Shown: positions 42,436 to 54,970, numbered from the stretch's first letter. The stretch: DNA of 64,000 nucleotides from Blasia pusilla (GCA_050084515.1 CM114272.1:806001-870000), one strand, 5' to 3'. The notes: generated by a model not told the origin, from the letters alone. Numbers and translations are program-made.

Positions 42436-45049
42436 AAGCCTTCTGCGCCGTCTACTTGAATGTCTACGCTAGGTCGACCCGGGCAAAGTCGACACTCGGG
42501 TTCGATCCGAGGCGGCGGTGTTGCGTTTCGTCGCCATCATGTGTTACAACGAACGTGGGCCATCTGCGGGGTCGCGCATTCGACTGTTATCTACCGTTCC
42601 CCGATGCGACACATAGCAGCCGCGGCAGCACTGTCTTCTTCAGGAGCGTCGGCTGTGCCGAATGAAGAGGATACATCATGTTCTAGGCCTTCTGGAACAA
42701 GTGACCGAATCATCTGAATCAACGTGATGCCAGTCTAGGAAATCGTGCTACTCCCATAGCGCCTAGCTGAAATCAAATCAAACAAGTTTTTGTAGGCCAA
42801 GAAGAATTCATCGTCTTCGAAGTTACGATAGGTTCTTGCGAGTATATTTCCATGATCCAATCTGTAATATAAATGACCTGTGAACATTTTCTAATATCTC
42901 GCCACGAGTCTAACTCTTGGTTAATTTTTGTGAATCTGAGTCTCTTCCGCAATTATTCCTTGCTGTCTGTCCTGGGGACATGTGGTTTCTGGCATGGTCT
43001 GTCGCCTGGGTATACATCTTAGTGGTAATTGCGCAGCAGTAACCTGGGCAGATGTTGACACAAAATTCGTTCAGGGTGTTGGTCTTTACCTGTAGCGCAT
43101 AGGTTTCCGCACTAAATATGCTTTAGACATGGATGCGCCATCAAAAGTTATCCCCGACTTGTGGTAGATTCAGCAGTCAGTAAATGTCCTAGGGACTAGG
43201 TCAGGCACCGCCGCACTTCAGCATTGACGATATTACACTAGTTCTCCCCATCTTACGGAGTAGGTTACGAAGTTTTGTGGCGAGAACCACTCCAAAAAAA
43301 CCGTAGAGACTGGAATAATTGACATGTTGGTCATCTGTGACAGTCGGTTATGACCCGATTTACTTGTAGCTTGGCCCGGTTTATGGATCTCTCCTGATGC
43401 ATACTTTTCCTCTAGGTGTTGGTTTTAAGGTACAGTTTCAGACTTCCAAGATTTACTCACGGACAGCTAGTTCTTTTTTCTTAATCCAGTCTGTGCCTGT
43501 TTTGAGAACACACTGCAACGCTACTAACTCCAGCTTCGCAGTTAGTAGCGTTGCAGTGTGTTCACAAAGCGATACGGGGTAGTATTGGAGGAAACATAGA
43601 TGTGCTGTTCGCAGAGCAGTTGATAAGTCCGACTAATTTGTCAATTTCGCTTGGAGTATAGAGAGTTAGCGCACAAACTGCAGCTCCCAGACGGAGATGA
43701 ATCTCAATTCTACAGAATTATGGCAGTCTTATGCTCTGCTGCGGCCGTGTATTTGCCGCGTTACATATTTCCTCCCACTCGAGTTTTAACTGGACTGCTC
43801 AGGATGTTACTGGAATAATTACTCTGCCTCCACACTCGTCGCATTTTTCCCTTCTGATTTTAGAGGGATTGTTTCCGTCCTGAAGGAGAAACGTTGGCAG
43901 AATGCTTGGTAGAATCGAGCACTATGCCTCAATAGAGATTATATCTCACACACTCTAACTAACCCGAGAAACTGGGCGGTGATTCCTGCTGCTCCACGCG
44001 CCTTCGAGAACACGATGTTTTCGGTCTTATCTGTCACTGCTTGTCTTGCATCAGAACTCTTTGGTCATCGCATGCGAGAGGATTTCCTAGACTCAGAAGC
44101 GGCTGGGTGATATATGTCCACCTCATCGACCTCCGAAGTGGAATATCAAAGTTGGCGACGTGAAAGTTGGCTTCCCCTAGCTGTCCCACCCCTGATGGGG
44201 TGGGATATTTATTCCTGGAGCTCGAGTGGATCTTTCAGACACTCATGGAACTTTCATTTTCCTTTCCTTGTTTGGAAGCTTAACTTCCGCAGCGCACAGT
44301 GATACACTTGCGCAGGGGATTGTGTAGCAGCTGCAACATGTTTTGGCTCGGATGGCATCTTAATCTGGTTCTTGCTCCTTCACCGACGCGATTTCGCTGG
44401 AAGCATTCCTGTGCAGGCACATAAGATAGAGGTCGGAAGCTCAAAGATATGTTTAGGACTTGTATCTATCTGCACGTGGATCTCCGGTCATTTCCATTCT
44501 GGAGCAGTATCTGATAGCTATTGTCGCTTGGAACATTTCACACATGGGCTTCGAAGTAGTATCACATGCCGCTACCCTATTTTCAGGGTACTGTCGTGAG
44601 GGTTCCGCTAGCTTCACGCTCTAAATGCATAGTGTTTCCTGTGTCAACACATGTCTCGGGTGGAATGAGCTACTTCTACTACGTACTTTTGAAACTAGGT
44701 AAGAGGTTCAACGCAACTGTGCAAGACTCATGATGATTCTAATAGTAGGCCTTCTTGTTTACCTCAGCTGCACAGTTTGTCCAAACCCCCAACCCCACAC
44801 CCCATGCCAGGAGAGGCAAGAGGCCTGGTTGTGCATTTCCGCAGGGTATGAATTCAGGGATGTGGTTTTTGTCCCAGGGAATCAATCCTGCATGTCGAGG
44901 GAGGATCTGTGTTACGTTGACGCGAAAACCTCTCGGAATCGCGGTCTGTTTCCAACACTTGCATTGTGCTTATCGTCCCCGCAGCTAGGATCCGCACGTA
45001 GGAGCAGCTCATTCTGTATGGACTCGGTCAATCCGCAGTTAGTTGTCGC
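42436..45049. other. Downstream of the HLH gene, no gene recognised
   Basis: Moderate GC near the gene, falling afterwards. Small frames only. It probably includes the HLH 3' untranslated region. The hairpin at 43,506 lies here, and a smaller one (TCCCACCCC-TGAT-GGGGTGGGA) near 44,183. Confidence 0.4.
43506..43563. repeat. Perfect hairpin, 24-bp arms, 10-nt loop
   Basis: The arm GAACACACTGCAACGCTACT plus AACT, loop CCAGCTTCGC, then the exact complement. It is not part of any element I recognise. Confidence 0.95.
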
Positions 45050-45598
45050 TTGCCCCGTGGCCGCATTCAACAAGTAAACAAAGTCACAGTGCAAGTGAGG
45101 ACATGGAGGAATTCGCAACATTCGTTCCAAATCAAGCGCCCCTACTTCCGTTCCAGGCCAGATCCGCTGTATCAGGTGATGTCAACCCAAAGCTGCTCAC
45201 AACATGGGCAGAATCCGCAACTTGCACATTTGGACGAGTGGCAGGTTTCCGGTGCTGATTGAAAGCGGTTGTGCGAGGGGCGCAAAAATCCTTTCTGTGG
45301 TGGCCGGTACCAGTCGGTATGGGCGCACTCAAAGCTCAAGGCAGACGCAGGCTCGAGGCTCAGAGTACAGATTGTCAGGAGTCTTGCAGCCCATAAGGGG
45401 AAGCGGTACGCGAAACCTCCTGGAGTCCAGGGAATGGCCGACTCGAAGAGGTATGAACATTGCAGAGGCCTCGTGGTCCCATGACAGCGCCGAGCGCTTA
45501 TCAAACTCCCTGACGACGCGATCAAAGCTGCGTGGAAACTTCCCCTGTGGCAGTGGAAGTATTTGGCCCGAAGAGGCATAGAGATGGCAGCGATTTAG
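45050..45598 (+). pseudogene. Decayed reading frame, unknown family
   Basis: One frame (phase of 45,050) reads as a continuous protein of about 180 residues broken only by TGA at 45,260 and 45,482, each one C-to-T change from CGA. It contains QHGQNPQLAHLDEWQVSGAD, KRLCEGRKNPFCGGRYQSVW (a C-x6-C pair), RVQIVRSLAAHKGKRYAKPP, GMADSKRYEHCRGLVVP, LIKLPDDAIKAAWKLPLWQW and KYLARRGIEM. Trp, Tyr and basic patches look like a real globular domain. I do not recognise the family. It may be a transposon-encoded protein or an exon of a decayed gene. Confidence 0.4.
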
Positions 45599-46430
45599 TG
45601 GGCCGATCAGAGGGAGAACAACAACAACCGTTGAGCCGACTTGCCTGGACCCTGAGATCGATCGTAGCTGCGCAGTGCCGACCGTGGTATCTGCCCCGAA
45701 CATGTATGTACTTCGCCGCGAGGTGTTATTAGCAGATTGATTGATGGGGGAGCGACGTATGATCGTGGATCATGAAAATGACTGTGTCCAGAACGCTCTC
45801 AGTAGCACTGGCAGTTCAGCATGCGGTGACAGCAGTCTGCCTGTACGAGAAAGACCATAGCACCTCGTGGCCGAATTAAGGACTCGACTTTACCGATTAG
45901 CAAATCTCTTCATTACAGGTAGCCAGCTAGAGCTTCCTTCGTGGCAGCGTCATCGGTATCCAGTTCCAACAATAATAAGTAGCGTGTGGAGTCGTCGTGG
46001 ACTTGTCCCAGACGTGGCTCGCCAACAAGACTACAGTGGCAGCAGCCCAACGAGCAATCTCCCCGATTATGGTGGGCTAATTGCAGCGGCAATATGTGGC
46101 CGCCTAAATAAAATTTCCAAAAAAGGCTCAGACATCACGGACGCGTATCAGTAGGGCATTAAGAAACACTTCTAATCCATAATTCCAAAACCGCTCTGAA
46201 CTTCTCATGCGGAAACACTACTGAACACAAAAGTTCCCTGCACAGGGCGGGATATCTCGGAAGCTTATTATTTAAATTTTTATTACTATTGGGATACGAA
46301 TTTTATTCTGGAAACATTTCGATCACCGATCCACAGACGTACTTAGTGCCTTAGGCCCTTTTATGGTACCGGTAATGACGCAGCATCGCCTTCGAACCCA
46401 TTTTCTCAGTAACCGGCAGATATGGGTCCG
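45599..46430. other. Intergenic DNA, nothing recognised
   Basis: Short frames only; no structural element seen. Confidence 0.5.
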
Positions 46431-47074
46431 GGTAGTCTTCCCGTGCTGACCGGTGCATTCCCGGTCTGTATTAAACAGGACGGTAATTTTTGATTTCTTT
46501 CTGATGCCGGTCGGCTGTTTTGAATCTTTGATACTAATAGGCCACTCATTTCCTCCCGACGGGAAACAAATACGGGGACGGAAGAAATTCTCATGTAGTC
46601 CACACGAATGGACTTTATTGAATAATAATAATAAATTTTTATAAACAATAATTTAAAATTTGGTATCGTCCGAAAGAGAAAAAAATTTCTTTCCGACATC
46701 CCAAAAAATTGCCGTTCCCAGAAATGGGAGCCGTGTGTAGGCACCCGTCTCTTCAAACGGGCATTGGTCGTTGCCACGACTCTCGGGGGCCTCCCAACTC
46801 GGGCCGTGAGTGGCCCTAATACAAAGTAGACGCTTGTATTCCGTCGGGTTTTGACCGGCTATCGAGAAACTGGAACGGGACTTTGGAGATTCGACCGGCT
46901 CCTCAGGTCAGCACGTAACCCCGGTTCTCCCTGGACACTGCAGCGGCTCGACATCGCAGCGTGAGCGACGTCGGGGGCCAACCGACCTGGGGTTACGAGT
47001 TAAGCTGGCCGGTTAAAATCACCAATTCCCGGTGTCGTTTCCGATCCATTTCAAAAACCGATTGAAAGCACGGG

Positions 47075-47730
47075 ATTCTTTTGAATTTTTTTATTGTAGG
47101 CAACGGGTTTCCATAACTTTGCAGCGTGCCCAAGCAAATGGGTTTTTGCGGCAAGCTCAAGCGGTTGGAAACGCCAATGCTAGAGGCCCGCTTAATAGTA
47201 GTCATAATTCTCTAGATGTTGCCGATATTATTTATATTATCACGGGAGAGTGTCTTTATGATTTGCAACCTATCTGTTTGACACATGGAAATTGGCCAGC
47301 AAGAAAAAAAAATTCACATCTTACGTGAAAAAAATAATAATTGGTGCGACATCATTAATCATTTCCTTTGCTATATTAACAAATACTCTTCTATGGGGTC
47401 TTACCCCTATCTTTGGTTGATAGGGGTAAGACCCCTTCTTTTTTTGTCATGGCCGACCATAGCTATATGACGCCCCCCTTTCCTTTTGACGATAGCTATA
47501 TGACGCCGGCGCTAGAGGCCCACTTAGTAGTAGTCATAGCTCTCTTGTTGTTGCTGATATTGTCTCTGCTGTTGGTGAGTTTCGTCGTTAGGGGGGGGAA
47601 TGCCCCCTTCTTCCTTTTCTGGTCGTGTTGTGGCCTTCAGGTTTTGACTCTTTGAGTCCCCCTCTTTTGTACTTCCTATGGGTTTTCCATCACTCGTTTT
47701 TATCTAAGTGCATCTTTGTTCATGGTTTCC
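47075..47730 (+). mobile_element. LINE 3'-end copy B, interrupted
   Basis: It starts with TATTGTAGGCAACGGGTTTC and continues through GCTAGAGGCCCGCTTAATAG, matching copy A near 36,428-36,560. About 47,222-47,500 interrupts it with sequence resembling a Helitron 5' part (TATATTATCACGGGAGAGTG). LINE sequence resumes with GCTAGAGGCCCACTTAGTAG and ends GACTCTTTGAGTCCCCCTC...GGGTTTTCCATCA. Confidence 0.65.
47395..47435. repeat. Perfect hairpin, 17-bp arms, 7-nt loop
   Basis: GGGGTCTTACCCCTATC and its exact complement flank TTTGGTT. It lies inside the sequence that interrupts LINE copy B. Confidence 0.95.
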
Positions 47731-47899
47731 TTTTGTATCTCTAATAGGTTTTCCATCAAACGTTTTTCCCGAAGTTCATTATTCTGTCGTTGTATTTTAG
47801 ATCAAATATCCCACCGGCATCCAGAAACACTCCCGGCTGCCTTTATGAACACCGGTAAGACCGGTGAAGTACCGGTCAGCCCGGGAAAACTACGGTGCA

Positions 47900-48755
47900 T
47901 ACGGTCCCCGCAATGAATGCGAGAGAATCGCTCGCCCGACGTAACGTGGCTGGCGATCTGCCCGTCTGCCGGGCAGCTCATATGAGTGTAGAATCGCATC
48001 AAATAAATAATAAATAGCGCATCTTACTCTTCTAGTACGCTAGTTGCATGTCATCATCATAATAATAATAATAATCATCATCTTCATCTCTTCTCCTTCT
48101 TCGGATCCAATCACTTACTCCCTCTAGTATTCTGTGAGTCTGTGTGCTTGCTTCTCTTCTAAGTTCTAAGTTCGAACTTCTCACTCACGGCCGAGTCGAG
48201 TAACTCTAAACTTTAATAGAAACTTTGATGTGGAGTCCGGAGTCCGGAGTCCGGGGGACGACGAATTAACGGTCAGCAAAACAGCTTGGAATTTAATGCG
48301 TCGACGCCATTACCTCCCCATCATTACCGCAAGACTGAATCCCGAACTGTCAAACAGTACAAGACATCTGGGAGCGCCACCTATAGGCTACAAGCGCCAC
48401 CACCACCATACCATACCATACCACCACCACCGGCCAGGGACTTCATTCATGATTAAAGGCGACTGTCAGCACCTGCGCAATAAATAGCATGACCTTCATT
48501 CCCAACTAGAACTGATGTGTGGAAGATTCCTTCCTCTGCGCCAAAGTCACTGTTGCAGCTCCTCCCTAGCTCTCCCTTTCCGTATAGGGCGATTACGTGC
48601 AAGCGTCGCCTCAGTGGCCGCACTACTTACCGCCCACCAAAAGTTCAAACCCCCTCGCCAATTCATCTTCGGGTTTGCTTTTTCTAACCCGAGGCCGAGT
48701 TAACTAGTCCTCATCTTTTTCCGAAATAGGCTTGTGTAAGAGAATATAAAATTTA
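47900..48755. other. Intergenic DNA, nothing recognised
   Basis: It includes an (AAT)n run at about 48,057-48,078, a triple GGAGTCC repeat near 48,233 and short CCA/ACC runs near 48,400. No gene is supported. Confidence 0.5.
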
Positions 48756-49260
48756 AATACAAAAGTGCATGAGAAACCCATAAGGATACAAACGAGGGGG
48801 CATAGAGAACAAAAAAAACCCTAAGGGCTAAAACCGGCCCCGAACGAAGGCGCCTTTGCCTCGAACAACCAAAATCACCAATAGCAGAGGCAATATCAGC
48901 AAAACACCTAGAAAACTATGGTTTCTACTAAGTGGGCCTCTAGCGTTGGCATCTCCAACCGCCTGAGCCCGCCGCCAAAGTCCATTTGCATGGGCAAGCT
49001 GCAAAGCTATGGAGACCCGTTGCCTACAATAAAGTATCGCAATGGCTAAGGACAACCCATTTCTCGACTGGAAATGATGGGAGCAATCCATAAAGAACGA
49101 GTGAAACCTCTCCCCCATAGCCCCGTACATGTCAATGGCTAGGGGGATAAATCGATGTCCCTCATGAAGTCGACTATAAATGTGGGTCTTCTTGACCGCC
49201 GCCGCCGCCGCTCCTTGTAGCAATCTCCCTTGTGCTACCACTTGGGTTCGTGTAATAAGA
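48756..49260 (-). mobile_element. LINE, 5'-truncated copy C
   Basis: On the minus strand the 137-codon frame reads VVAQGRLLQGAAAAAVKKTH, IYSRLHEGHRFIPLAIDMYG and HHFQSRNGLSLAIAILYCRQ, the C-terminal part of the LINE protein, then the family 3' end with CCCCTCGTTTGTATCC. This is the least interrupted copy of the C-terminal domain. The Ala run is a small (GCC)n expansion. The frame is open to its stop, but the element lacks everything upstream. Confidence 0.75.
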
Positions 49261-52149
49261 CTAAGGTTGTTATATTCTCCTTACTAGTGTGCAAGAGAAT
49301 GTAGTATAAACATTCTCTTGCTAAACAGGAAGTCTCGTGTTGAGATTTAGATGAGGTACTCGCTTTTGCGTAAGTGTACCTGCATGCTTAACTCGACTCT
49401 CACCCTCCATGATCTAAGCGGAGGAAGAATAGACCCGAGGCACCAATCGCACCCCAACCAATACCTAAACAGTACCCCCTTACGACACCAAATTTAGACC
49501 ACCGTTGTTATTGGGGCCGTGGAAACACATTTTTGAGCTTGGGTGTTACTACTTTGCCCAATAGAGCCTTTGGGAGGAAAGGGGGGTTTTTTTTTTCACT
49601 CCTACTCCCAAAGATATGAAGTCCTTCTTGGAGAGGAAAGTCCTTGGAATAGATTCACACTTGTTAAAATTAGAGTGGATTCTTCATGTGCATGGGCGAT
49701 TGCTTTCACAATTTTTCGACCTCCTCTCTTATCCATACAAATTTCTACTGACATTGGTAACATATAAGGATTTGAGGAGATGCAACGTACACTTCAGAGA
49801 CATCGAAGCATTCAAATGATGTGACGGAGTTGGCGTAAGAATATTTTTGTGTACTTAAGGTCTTATTTAATGGTATTGTGAAATGGAAAAACATGAAAAA
49901 TATGTTTCACTCCCGTGCATCGCACAGGCACTCTTACCAGTATTTTTTAATGGGAAAACAAAAAAATTTATTTCTATAATTCAGGTTTTGAAGAATATGG
50001 CGGGTAACTTATTCTCATATTCCTACAAGCGGGTATTGGAAAAAAATTCAAGCAAGAGAGTTCATTGTCTCTATTCTCAACGAGGTTCAACAAGTTCTTG
50101 CCAGACCCACAGGAGAAACATATCTCCAATCCCTGAATAGTCTTGATCAACAGTTGGATCAAGGTTTAGTTTCATCAAACCCAATCACAACAAAGGAAGT
50201 AGGCCATAGATTCGACACTTTGGTTACAAAAACTTTATATGTTGATACCCATGCGGGACATGTTGATGCACCAAATCATGCAAAGAATTCTTTAATACTC
50301 TTACCGTAATAGGAGGTTCTTTCTGCCTATAGTTATTTCATTTGGCTACGTTTAAATGCATGAAAGTGAGTCAAAAAGCCTTAGTATTCACTATCTTGGG
50401 GATCGATGTCCAAGTGAGGGAAATTTATTTGGTGAGATCTCTTATCTTGACTTGCTTATATGAGTCAAGAACTCTCAAGTACAATTTGGTCTTCAATGGG
50501 ATTATTAAGGAACCTTACTTCCTTAGGGAGATACGTCAGCAATTTGGAAAAAAAATTGATTGGGAGAAGTCTCTGACGTCAAAACATGCAATGGACATTG
50601 GGCCTCGTTTTTGAGGAAGTCATTGTACATTCACTTCAAGCGGACATAAGAGAATTTTAGCAAGATGAAAAGGCTTGGGAGAAATTAACATAAACATGAG
50701 CCATAAGTTGAACTTTGGAGGTGGTGTGAGCTAAGAACTAAATTTTGGGACTCAATGTTACATGAAGTTATAAATTTGGGCTCCCAATCATTGAAAAGTG
50801 TTGAGGTTTCATTCCTCATCTATTAACATGTTTCCTTATTTATTGACTCCTTATTATGTTGGGTGCACATGCAAGGAGACAATAAGGTCATTTCCCTTTT
50901 AAAAATGTTTTGAAAAACCAAGAGAACTTTTATGTGTTTGGCATACGGGATCCAAAAGGATGAGAAAATTTCTAATAATTGAATAAAGTGCAAATCTCCT
51001 ATCCCCATGCAAATTTTGTATCCACTTTTAAGCTTTCCAAAAATTAAAAGTATGCATTTCCTCATAACGAGGATGAAGGACCTCATCACCATACATTGTA
51101 AAGTAAGTTTACGGCCCTAGTGTCTTGAACTGTGATTTTCTAATAAATTTAAATCTTAAAAGTATCAAGTTCAGTGTGGCCATTTGTGGATGATTTTTGG
51201 GTCTCATTCTCTTTCTCATTCCCATTTATGTTAACTGCCTACCCATTCTTACAATATGACTTTCTATAAAAGGAATTAAAAAAAATGGATCCATATAATT
51301 GCCACAACATTCTCTCATGGCAAGATCTTATAAGTCTACCTCTGGCAAGTTGGGTCCTTTGAGATGCTCATGTTGGATTGAGCTCACAATGCATAGATAC
51401 TATGCTACCTTGGACCAACACATTCTTCTAACCAAAGAAATTCTAATGCAAAAGTAATATTGACGTGTCGATACTATAATTCGAGGAAGAGGAAGGGACA
51501 AGTACACAAGGGCATGTGGGGGAAATCTTATAAGATGTGCCACTAAGTGGCATGTAGTTGTAAAACACTTTAAAGTTTCATCTATGTGAACTCAAAGAAA
51601 GGAGCTTACTTCTCGTGAAAAAATATTCACAAGAAAGTCAAATCTCATAACTTCATGGTGAGATACCTCTTACCTTAAGTTTTAAAGATTTGGAATATTA
51701 TTGAATAAATTTTTCAAATGAATCATATGTTTTCTTATAATGAAAATTGAGAAGCTTACTAGTTTGTATTATTATGGAATAATTCTCCAAGATACACAAG
51801 TCATGCGAGTCTTAGATAAAGAATCACCATATGAAATTTAAAATGAAATGCAACTGTATGAAAAGACGAGATGAATTTTTAACGGAACATGGGATTCTTT
51901 TTCGTGACGTGAGGATGTGGAGAAAGTTTTTCCCCTAGATAAGGCGAAGAAGGAAGGGGAGTTTTTTTCTTCTTCTACAATAACAAGAATGGACCATACT
52001 TAAAAGAATACAAACTTGGAGGGGGTTGTATATAACTTGAAATAAAGGAGGGGAGAATGTGGTGAAATTTTGGAATCTTGATTTTTTTTTAACAATTTTT
52101 TCAGTTGGCTCCTTTCACCTCTCAAAATTGGAGTCTTGCAATTATATAA
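49261..52149. other. AT-rich intergenic DNA with a Helitron-like 3' end
   Basis: No gene recognised. A sequence at about 49,908-49,943 reads CCCGTGCATCGCACAGGCAC and ends CCAGT, like the terminal hairpin plus CTAGT of plant Helitrons but imperfect. A 90-codon frame at 50,342-50,614 has no recognisable domain. Confidence 0.4.
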
Positions 52150-52301
52150 TCTATATTATTATGGGAGAGTTCCTTCTTGGTTTGCAAACACCTCTTTGCT
52201 TGACATGTGGAAACCGGGCAACAAGAAGATATTCCCCCCTCTAAGGGCAGCAAGAAAAAAAATTCCGGTCACTCTCGTGCATGGCACGGGCCGCCCACTA
52301 G
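52150..52301 (+). mobile_element. 152-bp non-autonomous Helitron
   Basis: It starts TCTATATTATTATGGGAGAG after an A and ends CACTAG before a T, matching the Helitron rule A|TC...CTRR|T. The 3' hairpin CGTGC-ATG-GCACG sits nine bases before CTAG. It has no coding capacity, so it would depend on a Rep/helicase supplied elsewhere. A related copy lies at 61,075-61,235 on the minus strand. Confidence 0.8.
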
Positions 52302-54690
52302 TTCTCCATAAGAATGTGTGTATTCTTTATGAGTCCCCAACCATTCCTAGCATCCCATCATTTAAGTGGTTTACAATCCCTCAGACTTATTAGACCACTT
52401 ACGAGTACTCATGTACACTCGCAAGTAATCATATTTAATTAGAGAATTCTTTTCCAATTTACAATTGCCCCTAAGTCACACGTGCTTTCAAAAAGGAAAA
52501 GGAGAATCCCCATACCTACCTTTTTACTTCAGAATAAAGGAATAAATTTTAATCATGTATCTCTAACACCTTTTTAAAATAGGAACGTATAAATCATTAT
52601 AAATCTTGAAGGTTTTTTTTGATAAATTTTATATGTACTTTACCATGATAATATAAACAAGTATTGAGAAATCCCAATCCCCCTTCTTGTCATTTATACA
52701 CTTCTTTTCAATTTTAACTCCGCTCTTCCCTAGTTTGCCTCTGTTGTCCTTTCCTTTTTTTTTGTTTTGAAAATCACCCATTCTCATCTCCTAATTTTAG
52801 AAAATAGAATTTCTCTAGTAAGAATAAAAACCCCCAACCACTTCACATTGGGGAAAAAGAAACTTTCCTCCTCTCCTAAGATGAAAAGATAGATTTTTTG
52901 TGGGATTTATCTTTATAAAATTATTATTTTTTCTATATTTTTCTTCAACATTTTGCGTATTGATCTTGTACTTTCAACCATGGTAAAATTATATTTAATA
53001 TAATTTAATCTTGTATGAAATATGTATTAGATCCTTAAGAACAAATCGTGAGATAATAACTCATTTAAATTAATAAATTTTGTATTTTAATATTTTCATG
53101 TAAAATGAGATAATATTCCTCATTATTAGTGTAAAATTCAAAAAAAAAGTTATCATATGATTCACATTGGAAGAAATCCTTACCAAGGATTTCCCTTTCA
53201 TTTAGGAAAGCAACTCTCCCTTTCTTCTTACAATTGGTCTTCATTATAACAACTATATCCTTATTTTGAATGTGTATAGGCTTTTTGATCGTGTAGCAAG
53301 CAACGATTAATCAAAATTCAGTGGCAAACAAAGTTATAAGACCTCTATGGCGTTAGCACTAGTATAGAACTTGTGCTATGCATAAAACTAATAATCATGT
53401 TTATTTGTATTCTATTTTTGTCTTGCTACCCATGATATGAAACCATTTTCTTGCTCTCCATTGCCCCATGTAAAGAAACTAAGCTCCTACAAATCAAAAG
53501 GTTATACTTCTATGTGTTTATTTGTAAGGTTGGACTATTCTTTGTTTTAGTGATAGAGGGTCTACTATAATAATGTAAATATCACATATAGTGGATGTTG
53601 AATCATACGATTAAACGCGTTAGCTCATTGGGAAGACCAATGAATCAATGATACATTTGTCCATGCAGCTAGTTCATGATGTTTTTTCTTTTAATTTTAC
53701 CTTATAGAAAGCAGGAAACAAGAAAGGGTAAGGTTTAAGTAATTAGTCGATTATTTATTTATGTATTATAATAACTCAAATTCAAACATCTTTCCCATGA
53801 AATCTCATAGAGTCTTTTTAATTTTTATGATCTTTTCTCATTTGGAAATTTAAAATTATTTTTCCAAGGTTTATGCTTATAAATTATGATAAAAATGAAT
53901 TTTCCTTTAGGGAAAAAATGGAAAGGATAATAGGACAAGAATTATTCTTCAAAATAATGGAAGAAATATTATTTTTATATTATTTTTAATTTTAAAATTA
54001 GATTGGGAGAAAATTTAAACCCTCTTTTGGAAAAGAAAATCATCAAAATAAATGATTTTCTTTTATTTATTGAAGGATGGGAACTGGATAAATTATTTGT
54101 TCAAAATTAACAAAATATATATATGAAAACTTATCTTGAACCAAGACAGATATATTATTAAAAAAATCTATATTTTTTAATTATCTTTTTTAAGATTAAA
54201 TTTTATTAACATGTGTGCACTAATTTCATGTTATTATGTGACTCCTTTCATTCCCCATCATCCCACCCCTAAACCCCAGCAAAATCTAAAACTGATTAGT
54301 GCGCGTGGATGCCCTTAGTAGGTATGAAGCATCTTACTTGCCTAAATTGTATTTGGAATATATACTATCTATATAATATATAGACTAGTCGAACCCAACT
54401 TCCCTTCCCACCCTCACCCATTTTCATTTGAAAATGCAAACCAGTCCCCATTTTTTAAGAGGAAAAGAATAAATCGCAATGAAAAGTCCCCCGGACTAAT
54501 TTGTCGAATATCGATAAGATTTAAATATTTAAATCGTGTCCGTTATGAGTATTCTTAAGCCGCTCCACTTTCCTACCGTACCCCCGTGAGAACTCTAATG
54601 TGGTGTATCCCTTCATTTATTGTTGGAGTAACTGACCGTCATTCCAAGTCTATTCTATTTCCTAGATACTTTTTGAAATGAAATATAAAT
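52302..54690. other. Very AT-rich DNA, nothing recognised
   Basis: Long A/T runs and no open frames of note. A degenerate Helitron-like 3' end (minus strand, CTAG at 53,359-53,362, preceded by TAGCACAAGTTCTATA) is possible. Confidence 0.45.
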
Positions 54691-54807
54691 AAAACTAAAT
54701 TACATCAAATAATAAATATACCATCAATATAACCTGCCCCATCTCCACATGCGATTCCAAAACCAACTACATTGTGGTGCAATGTTTATTAGATGTAATT
54801 TAGTTTT
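54691..54807. mobile_element. MITE-like element 1
   Basis: Perfect 16-bp terminal inverted repeats, AAAACTAAATTACATC and its complement, flank a core (54,715-54,782) shared with the next element. It has no coding capacity. Target duplication unclear. Confidence 0.6.
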
Positions 54808-54822
54808 TTATTAGTTTTATTT

Positions 54823-54970
54823 AGTAAAGGAGGGTCTAAAACACTCCAACAACAATATAAATATACCATCAATATATCCTACCCCATCTCCATATGAGAT
54901 TCCAAAACTAACTCCATTGTGGTGCATTATTTTTATTGTTGTTGGAGTGTTTTGGTCCTCCCCCTTTACT
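54823..54970. mobile_element. MITE-like element 2
   Basis: Terminal inverted repeats of about 35 bp with one or two mismatches or indels: AGTAAAGGAGGGTCTAAAAC then ACTCCAACAACAATA on the left, complement on the right. The core (54,859-54,927) is nearly identical to that of element 1, including CATTGTGGTGCA and CCCCATCTCCA. Confidence 0.7.

Larger units (their letters stand above)
46431..47893. repeat. Inverted repeats of about 95 bp flanking 1.27 kb
   Basis: 46,431-46,530 aligns with the reverse complement of 47,800-47,893. Matching blocks include GTAGTCTTCCCG/GTAGTTTTCCCG, GCTGACCGGT, CCGGTCT, GATGCCGGT and ATATTTGATC/GAATCTTTGAT. Similarity is roughly three quarters by eye. They could be old terminal inverted repeats of a DNA transposon or two inverted copies of a repeat. 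LINE sequence lies between them. Confidence 0.5.
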
